Assembly: GCA_016794145.1 (NCBI GenBank)
Contig: JAEUKP010000014.1
Coordinates: 62,001 to 126,000, forward strand
Direction: 5' to 3'
Length of the DNA: 64,000 nucleotides
DNA from: Alphaproteobacteria bacterium
Lineage (GTDB): Bacteria; Pseudomonadota; Alphaproteobacteria; Micavibrionales; Micavibrionaceae
The notes under the pieces were generated by a model, which was not told the DNA's origin, did not search any database, and worked only from the letters and a program-made list of their open reading frames with translations. Made by a program: the position numbers and the translations under genes. Shown here one piece after another: positions 58,436 to 64,000 of the stretch (the first letter of the stretch is position 1; each line of letters starts with the position of its first letter).

Positions 58436-59023
58436 TCAAGCTGCTTGTTGCGCGTTGTTACCGTCTTCGGATTCCGCCATCATATTTTCTACAAAGGCGA
58501 TAAAAGATGCAACTGATTCTTGAATATTGTCGCCTTCAGACAATACACTCATCAAATTGCTGTGAATTGTCGGAGAGTTTTCAGAAACAATAACATTATT
58601 CTGGGATAGAACCGGCTGCGCTTCTTCTGGTGCACATACCATCATCCCTTTGATAACACCAAGCTCAGCCATCATTTTAACAGCATCCCCCATCGCAAGG
58701 ACAGGTTTAAAAGCCATCATAAATCCACCAATGAATCGGCGTGTATGGGCTGTCTGTTTCAATTTTTCATGGCCGCGATGCCCGCTCGGGACCAACAATA
58801 CATCATAATCAGCCGCCAAAGCGTCTGAAAGATGTTTGTCCACTGGATGGTAATGCCCCCATCCTTTGCCTTGCCAGCCATGCGCCAATGATGATTCAAC
58901 ACTGATAATTTTCGGGGATGCGCCAGCTTCCAAAAGGGCACGTTGAAAAGTTGTCATTTCAATTTCATGGAAACCATTCGCAACAAGAATAGCGACGTTT
59001 AGGCCTGCAAGAGGTTTTTGCAT
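58436..59023 (-). CDS. DJ-1/PfpI-like protein lacking the usual cysteine
   Basis: 195 residues from ATG 59023 (MQKPLAGLNVAILVANGFHE); AAGGAG nine bases upstream decides this start against a longer open frame. The fold markers are VAILVANGFHEIEMTTFQRA, ADYDVLLVPSGHRGHEKL and FKPVLAMGDAVKMMAELG. At the nucleophile elbow, where DJ-1/PfpI enzymes have A-x-C-H-G, this protein has LAMGDA, so the catalytic cysteine and histidine are absent and protease or glyoxalase activity is unlikely. A binding or structural role is inferred. Transcribed toward prfB. Confidence 0.85.
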   Translation of the reverse strand: MQKPLAGLNVAILVANGFHEIEMTTFQRALLEAGASPKIISVESSLAHGWQGKGWGHYHPVDKHLSDALAADYDVLLVPSGHRGHEKLKQTAHTRRFIGGFMMAFKPVLAMGDAVKMMAELGVIKGMMVCAPEEAQPVLSQNNVIVSENSPTIHSNLMSVLSEGDNIQESVASFIAFVENMMAESEDGNNAQQAA

Positions 59024-59324
59024 CTGGGGGAACTCCTTATATTTTAATGTGTTGTTTTTATTACTTTTTTGATCCCCTTTTTCGACCCGCCGTATCCTAT
59101 TAAGAAGAATAGATCGAAATTTATGACAAACATTTGGGGTGGGCTGAGAATAGTCGAAACACGGTGCACAAGTCAAGGAAAGAATCAATATATCAGATTT
59201 TATCGTCTTCCCTGTTAATATCCTAAAAATAGGGAAAAACTTTCTTTACAAACCAGTCCTTACACAGGTAAAAACATCCCAGATATATAATTTTTAGACT
59301 CTTGAATGAGTAAGGAGCCATTTT
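59024..59324. other. Divergent intergenic region
   Basis: Holds leaders of the DJ-1-like gene (minus) and the OmpA lipoprotein (plus). TATAAT at 59286-59291 is a good -10 for the latter, but no well-spaced -35 is seen. No further gene supported. Confidence 0.4.
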
Positions 59325-60236
59325 ATGCAAGTTTTCCGCGGTATTTCTTTTGTTGCGCTTGTTGCCGCCACATCCCTTACATTGGCAGGATGTTCCGGTT
59401 TTAAAAGCCATTCTGAAGTTGAAGCTTTAAACGAAGTTAAAGCTGTTGGTAGCCCGTTTACACAATCTCTTGCCTCTGAGTACCGCGACTACGCGAATCA
59501 TGAGCAAAATATCGGATTTGATTACGCAGATGCCTTGCACTTTGCACGCAAAGGTCTGGCCGCTGCAGCTGGTGAAATTGTGCTTCCTGAACCTATCTCT
59601 GACTGGAACCTTAAACCAGAACATATTGAAGAATTGACCTCTGCCCGCTCTCAGCTTGTGATCGCGCTTGATCGTGGTGCGCGTGAAACTGCCCCCAAAC
59701 AAGCAGCTGTCGCTCAAGCCCGTTTTGATTGCTGGATTGAACAACAAGAAGAGAACTGGCAGACAAAAGATATTTCAACATGCAAACAACAATTTTTTGA
59801 TGCTTTAAATGCAATCGGCGGTGCTGTTGCGCCTCCCGCACCTGAGGAAATGATGCCTCCTGTTACGGCCCTTCCTGCTGAGGCTGCCCCGATGGCTCCT
59901 GAGGATGCAAAATACCTTGTCTTCTTTGATTTTAATGCTTCTAAAATCGATGCCGGTGGAGCAAGCGTTGTTGACTCTATCGCTGCGGAAGTTAGAAAAC
60001 AGAACATCAGGGCTGTTAACATTATCGGATACACAGACACATCAGGTAGTAAAAAATATAACAAACGTCTTTCTGCAAAACGTGCAAACTCGGTACGGGA
60101 TGCATTGGTTGTTCGTGGAATCGATGCCAACCTGTTGATGGTTGATAGCATGGGCGAAGATAACCTGATGGTTCCTACAGCCGACGAAGTCCGGGAGCCA
60201 GCAAATCGTCGTGCAGAGATTACCTTTGTGAAATAA
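59325..60236 (+). CDS. OmpA-family lipoprotein
   Basis: 303 residues. Signal peptide with lipobox LAGCSG (cysteine at about 23). The N-terminal domain (about 30-170) is helical (EYRDYANHEQNIGFDYADAL, HFARKGLAAAAGE) and has a pair of cysteines (ARFDCWIEQ, STCKQQF). The C-terminal OmpA domain (about 195-303) reads YLVFFDFNASKIDAGGASVV, VNIIGYTDTSGSKKYNKRLS and REPANRRAEITFVK, the peptidoglycan-binding site. It probably anchors the outer membrane to the wall. Ribosome site AAGGAG. Monocistronic, closed by a strong terminator. Confidence 0.92.
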   Translation: MQVFRGISFVALVAATSLTLAGCSGFKSHSEVEALNEVKAVGSPFTQSLASEYRDYANHEQNIGFDYADALHFARKGLAAAAGEIVLPEPISDWNLKPEHIEELTSARSQLVIALDRGARETAPKQAAVAQARFDCWIEQQEENWQTKDISTCKQQFFDALNAIGGAVAPPAPEEMMPPVTALPAEAAPMAPEDAKYLVFFDFNASKIDAGGASVVDSIAAEVRKQNIRAVNIIGYTDTSGSKKYNKRLSAKRANSVRDALVVRGIDANLLMVDSMGEDNLMVPTADEVREPANRRAEITFVK

Positions 60237-60252
60237 TCGAATTCTCTATTTA

Positions 60253-60296
60253 AAAAAGGCCGGTGAAACTTCATCTGAATTTTCACCGGCCTTTTT
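60253..60296 (+). terminator. Terminator after the OmpA-family gene
   Basis: AAAAAGGCCGGTGAAA / TTTCACCGGCCTTTTT, a perfect 16-bp inverted repeat. It can also serve the converging purU gene. Confidence 0.92.
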
Positions 60297-60349
60297 ATTT
60301 GGACGTAACTATATACGGCCTCAGTCAAGAAAGTAAAACATCGACCTTG

Positions 60350-61201
60350 TTATAAAATGATGGTCCGCGCACCATGCAAGAAAATACGATCTTCTGAATA
60401 ATATTTCATTGCCGACAGAAGAACCCGTGACTCAATATCCTGCCCTATAATTTGCAGTTTATCTGGTGTGTGGGCATGATTGATTCGTGTCACATCCTGG
60501 TCAATAATCGGACCTTCATCAAGATCAGATGTAACAAAATGTGCTGTTGCGCCAATAATTTTGACCCCCCGAGCATACGCCTGATGATAAGGTTTTGCGC
60601 CTTTAAACCCAGGCAGAAAAGAATGGTGAATATTAATAATGCGCCCCATGTATTTCTGGCTTAAGCTTTCGGACAAAATCTGCATATACCTAGCCAAAAC
60701 AACCAATTCGCTTTCGGTTGATCTAATAATCTTTTCGATTACAGATTCTTGCTCATGCCGGTTTTGATCGGTCACAGGTAAATAGTAAAAATGCAGGCCA
60801 TGCGCCTCTACCTGATCTTTTGTATTCTGATGATTTGAAACAACACCTGTTATTTCAATTGGTAACAGTTTATTCTGCCAATGATATAAAATATCATTTA
60901 AGCAATGATCGGACTTTGAAACCAGAAGAAGTGTCCTGACTTTTTGTTGACAAGGACGACATGACCACTCCATCTGCAGGCGAGCGGCTATTCCCGAAAA
61001 CTCGTCTAAAAAGGAAGATGAGACGTCCCCCACTTTGGATGAAAATACAATCCGGAAGAAAAAATGCCCCGATAATTTATCGTTGAACTGCGCTGCTTCT
61101 TCGATGTTCATGCCATGATTAAAAAGGCATGTTGTAATGCGAGAAACAATTCCGGCCTCATCACGACATGAGCCCCGGATTATAAAATGTGTATCCGGCA
61201 T
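60350..61201 (-). CDS. purU: Formyltetrahydrofolate deformylase
   Basis: Hydrolyses 10-formyl-THF to formate and THF, balancing one-carbon pools. It is 283 residues: N-terminal ACT domain (about 5-80; GSCRDEAGIVSRITTCLFNH, GMNIEEAAQF) and C-terminal formyltransferase-like domain, with catalytic Asn and His in GRIINIHHSFLPGFKGAKPY and the aspartate in TSDLDEGPIIDQDV. Its ATG overlaps the dxs stop by one base (TAATG), so it should be translationally coupled to dxs, an unusual pairing of folate and isoprenoid genes. Confidence 0.95.
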   Translation of the reverse strand: MPDTHFIIRGSCRDEAGIVSRITTCLFNHGMNIEEAAQFNDKLSGHFFFRIVFSSKVGDVSSSFLDEFSGIAARLQMEWSCRPCQQKVRTLLLVSKSDHCLNDILYHWQNKLLPIEITGVVSNHQNTKDQVEAHGLHFYYLPVTDQNRHEQESVIEKIIRSTESELVVLARYMQILSESLSQKYMGRIINIHHSFLPGFKGAKPYHQAYARGVKIIGATAHFVTSDLDEGPIIDQDVTRINHAHTPDKLQIIGQDIESRVLLSAMKYYSEDRIFLHGARTIIL

Positions 61202-63102
61202 TATGTTGTAACCATCCGTATAATATCAAGAGCGCATAGATTTGCATCCTGATATTGTTTATCCTGGGTGTCCTGATCCTGGAACCGATCTGGCAAATGC
61301 AACGTCCTTATTTTCAACTGCCCATCCAGTAGGCCGAGATTGGCCATTGTTTGTAAAACAAACGCGCCAAATCCATTGGACGATCCATCTTCGATAGTGA
61401 TAAAAGTTCCATGTGTTGTCGCAAGATCCTTAATCAAATCAATATCCAGGGGCTTTGCAAATCGAGCATCTGCAACTGTTACAGAGACCCCTTTGCTTTC
61501 TAGCATATCTGCCGCTTTTAAACATTCTGTAAGTCGTGTCCCATAGGATAAAATAGCAACATCAGTCCCTCTGCGAAGAATGCGACCTCTTCCAATTTCA
61601 AGCGGGGCCCCTTGCGTTGAAAGAGCGATTCCTATGCCTTCCCCCCGTGGATAACGGAAGGCTATCGGGCCATCGTCGTAACAAGCAGCGGTGGCAACCA
61701 TGTTCATTAACTCTGCTTCATCACTCGGGGCCATCAAAACTATATTCGGCAAACAACAAAGGTAAGCAATATCAAAAGATCCAGCATGGGTTGCGCCATC
61801 CGCCCCAACCAATCCTGCGCGATCCATTGCAAAGCGAACTGGCAAATTCTGGATACAAACATCATGAACGATCTGATCATAAGCACGCTGCATGAATGTC
61901 GAATAAATTGTCACAAAAGGTTTAAATCCTTCTGCCGCCATTCCAGCTGCGAAAGTAACCGCGTGTTGTTCTGCAATTCCAACATCAAACATCCGATCTG
62001 GAAAAAAATCTGCAAATCGATCAAGCCCCGTTCCTGTTGGCATCGCAGCAGTAATTGCTACAATTCTTTCATCACGTTTTGCCTCTGCGATTAATGCATC
62101 TGCATACACGTTCGTATAGCTAGGTGCCTTAGGTATCGATTTACGTTGAGACCCTGTGATAACATCAAATTTGACAACGCCGTGCATTTTATCCGGGGCC
62201 GATTCCGCAGGGGCATATCCCTTCCCTTTTTTAGTCAAAACATGAAGAAGAATTGGTTTTTTGCCATCAGAATCACGAAGATTTTTAAGAACCGGAACAA
62301 GTTCATCAAGATTATGCCCATCGATTGGACCAATATAATAAAACCCCAGCTCTTCGAATAATGTTCCACCACCAATTCCTGAACGGACGACCTCCTCCGC
62401 CCGCTTTGCAGCCTCCCGCAATGGTGCGGGGAGATGGCCCGAAATCGACTTGGCAATTTCCCGTGCATTTAAATAGGGTTTAGAGGATACAAGGCGTGTT
62501 AAATATTTGCTCATCGCACCAACAGGCGGGGCAATCGACATTTCATTATCATTCAAGATAACAATCAATTTGGACCCCAGAACTCCCGCATTATTCATAG
62601 CTTCATAGGCCATACCAGCAGAAATTGATCCATCTCCAATGACGGCGATGACATGATTCTTTGCCTGCTTTAAGTCACGGGCAACGGCCATACCCAATCC
62701 TGCGGAAATTGATGTTGAGCTATGCGCTGCTCCAAAAGGATCATACTCGCTTTCAGATCGTTTTGTGAATCCAGATAGCCCACCCCCCTGACGAATTGTG
62801 TGGATGCGGTCACGACGCCCGGTTAGCATCTTATGTGGGTACGCCTGATGCCCCACATCCCAGATCAATTTGTCATCCGGAGTATTGAATGTTGAGTGAA
62901 TGGCAACGGTCAGTTCGACAACCCCCAAACTTGCGCCCAAATGCCCCCCTGTCTGAGCAACAGTACTTACAAGATCTGCCCGCAATTCGTCTGCAACCTT
63001 TTTTAACTGGTCAACAGACATCTCCCGCAGATCAGCAGGGTCATCAATTTTAGAATTACGCAATTCCGGAGCAGGATGTTTTATGATGTGTTTCATAGTC
63101 AT
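61201..63102 (-). CDS. dxs: 1-deoxy-D-xylulose-5-phosphate synthase
   Basis: TPP enzyme opening the MEP isoprenoid pathway from pyruvate and glyceraldehyde 3-phosphate. It is 633 residues. Motifs: [20 protein letters not shown] (with the conserved histidine), the TPP site [39 protein letters not shown], and the transketolase-like [20 protein letters not shown] and [20 protein letters not shown]. It follows ispA by 40 bases, the frequent ispA-dxs operon order, and is coupled to purU. ATG 63096 two codons on is an alternative start. Confidence 0.97.
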   Translation of the reverse strand: MTMKHIIKHPAPELRNSKIDDPADLREMSVDQLKKVADELRADLVSTVAQTGGHLGASLGVVELTVAIHSTFNTPDDKLIWDVGHQAYPHKMLTGRRDRIHTIRQGGGLSGFTKRSESEYDPFGAAHSSTSISAGLGMAVARDLKQAKNHVIAVIGDGSISAGMAYEAMNNAGVLGSKLIVILNDNEMSIAPPVGAMSKYLTRLVSSKPYLNAREIAKSISGHLPAPLREAAKRAEEVVRSGIGGGTLFEELGFYYIGPIDGHNLDELVPVLKNLRDSDGKKPILLHVLTKKGKGYAPAESAPDKMHGVVKFDVITGSQRKSIPKAPSYTNVYADALIAEAKRDERIVAITAAMPTGTGLDRFADFFPDRMFDVGIAEQHAVTFAAGMAAEGFKPFVTIYSTFMQRAYDQIVHDVCIQNLPVRFAMDRAGLVGADGATHAGSFDIAYLCCLPNIVLMAPSDEAELMNMVATAACYDDGPIAFRYPRGEGIGIALSTQGAPLEIGRGRILRRGTDVAILSYGTRLTECLKAADMLESKGVSVTVADARFAKPLDIDLIKDLATTHGTFITIEDGSSNGFGAFVLQTMANLGLLDGQLKIRTLHLPDRFQDQDTQDKQYQDANLCALDIIRMVTT

Positions 63103-63142
63103 CTGTTTTAATGCAGGGGGAGCAGAAAAGGCAAGTTTTATC

Positions 63143-64000
63143 CTATGCCCGTCTGTTCAGCACATAATAAGCGAGTTCTTCCAGCATCTGCGCTCGTCCT
63201 TGGAAAATATGAAGATGCCGAACGGCCTGATCAACAAGCATTTCCGCACGTTGCTTAGCCTGCTCTTTCCCCATCGTCGACACGAATGTTGATTTCCCTG
63301 CTTTCTCATCCTGATTGGCAGGTTTTCCTGTTTCGTTCAGATTCCCCTCAACATCCAGAATGTCATCAGTCACCTGAAACGCAAGACCAAGATCATAGGC
63401 ATAAGATGTCAAAGCCCGACGATATTGATCTCCGGCTTTGCCCAAAATTGCCCCAGCCTCGCAAGAAAAAGCCATTAATTTTCCAGTTTTCATGCGCTGC
63501 ATACGACTAATTGTCCCCAGATCAAACTCGGTCGTTTCACCAATCAAATCAAGCATCTGTCCACCAACCATACCGTGAAGACCTGATGCATCGGCAAGCG
63601 AGGCAACCAAAGCACACCGCACATACGGATCTTCATGCGTTTCCGGTGCTGCCAAAATCTGGAAAGCCATAGATTGCAGCGCATCACCGGCGAGAATCGC
63701 GGTCGCCTCATCATACGCACGATGAACTGTTGGTTTTCCACGCCGCAAGTCAGAATTGTCCATCGCTGGCAAATCATCATGAATGAGAGAATAGGCATGA
63801 ATCAGCTCAATCGCAGAGGCAACGCGCTTGGCGCGCGCGGGATCAACATTGAATAACTTTGCAGATTGCATCACCATAAAAGGCCGAAGACGTTTTCCGC
63901 CCGACAATGTCCCATAACGCATCGCATCATATAAAGTCGACTCAGCCAATTCCCCCTCAGGAAGCAGCCGTATAATCGCTTTGTCCACCATTTGGACGGT
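63143..64000 (-). CDS. ispA: Farnesyl diphosphate synthase (5' end outside window)
   Basis: Prenyltransferase condensing IPP with DMAPP and GPP. At least 285 residues are visible and the frame stays open to the window edge (T-V-Q before the first ATG at 63991), so the true start lies outside. The first aspartate-rich motif is [20 protein letters not shown], the second is [20 protein letters not shown] and [20 protein letters not shown] are typical. The chain-length site before the first motif suits farnesyl product, but geranyl or geranylgeranyl cannot be excluded. It feeds ubiquinone and undecaprenol synthesis with dxs and ispG of this window. Confidence 0.93.
   Translation of the reverse strand, partial: TVQMVDKAIIRLLPEGELAESTLYDAMRYGTLSGGKRLRPFMVMQSAKLFNVDPARAKRVASAIELIHAYSLIHDDLPAMDNSDLRRGKPTVHRAYDEATAILAGDALQSMAFQILAAPETHEDPYVRCALVASLADASGLHGMVGGQMLDLIGETTEFDLGTISRMQRMKTGKLMAFSCEAGAILGKAGDQYRRALTSYAYDLGLAFQVTDDILDVEGNLNETGKPANQDEKAGKSTFVSTMGKEQAKQRAEMLVDQAVRHLHIFQGRAQMLEELAYYVLNRRA

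Overview
The window is a chromosomal segment of an alphaproteobacterium, judged from gene content and gene order. Markers include ChpT of the CtrA phosphorelay, a PodJ-like polarity protein, a scpA-scpB-tatABC-nagZ-SPOR-dgt block, a pal-cpoB-tilS block, a bolA/dnaJ divergent pair, a Xanthomonas-type SUF regulator and an acetoacetyl-CoA reductase. I cannot place it below class level. No tRNA, rRNA, CRISPR array, complete insertion sequence or prophage was seen.

Layout. 1-5634 (minus) is a SUF iron-sulfur operon, sufR-sufB-[GIY-YIG gene, palindromic repeat, HEPN-like gene]-sufC-sufD-sufS, with a readable promoter/operator in front of sufR. 5635-6735 has no gene and is packed with three families of palindromic or word repeats. 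6736-11849 (minus) holds prfA, ispG, a rodZ-like gene, a queuosine-precursor transporter and lysC, followed by an unknown 305-residue gene, divergent ubiG, a small HIG1-like membrane protein, etfBA, a flavoprotein and phaB. 17748-19816 is rpsB-tsf with promoter and terminator. 19893-24611 holds the PodJ-like gene divergent from chpT, a lipase-like hydrolase and a small conserved gene. 24629-30326 (minus) is lpxC-bamD-recN-ligA. 30639-31106 is a GxxExxY nuclease-fold gene bounded by 12-bp inverted repeats, followed by carB. 34599-39557 holds an unknown gene, a CPA1-type Na+/H+ antiporter, a newly noticed 35-codon membrane-peptide gene, clpP and a MarR regulator.

39884-48645 (minus) runs dgt, SPOR protein, nagZ, scpAB, tatABC and zapE, with an RhlE-type helicase upstream of dgt. 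48729-49630 is a small membrane protein and a cold-shock protein. 50060-53651 is pal-cpoB-tilS, bolA and a DnaJ protein. 53679-59023 (minus) is a coiled-coil exported protein, a double TcpQ-domain protein, prfB (expressed by a programmed +1 frameshift) and a DJ-1-like protein. 59325-64000 is an OmpA-family lipoprotein, purU, dxs and a partial ispA.

The most interesting item is at 37828-38024. Two GTTC-N7-GTTC LexA boxes in opposite orientation lie in and next to a sigma70-type promoter that drives a 35-codon single-pass membrane peptide, an arrangement like an SOS-induced division inhibitor of the SidA kind. Other points of note are repeat families tied to small nuclease genes (GxxExxY and GIY-YIG), a hairpin repeat whose loop is conserved while its stem co-varies, and an apparent gene-by-gene mosaic in base composition.
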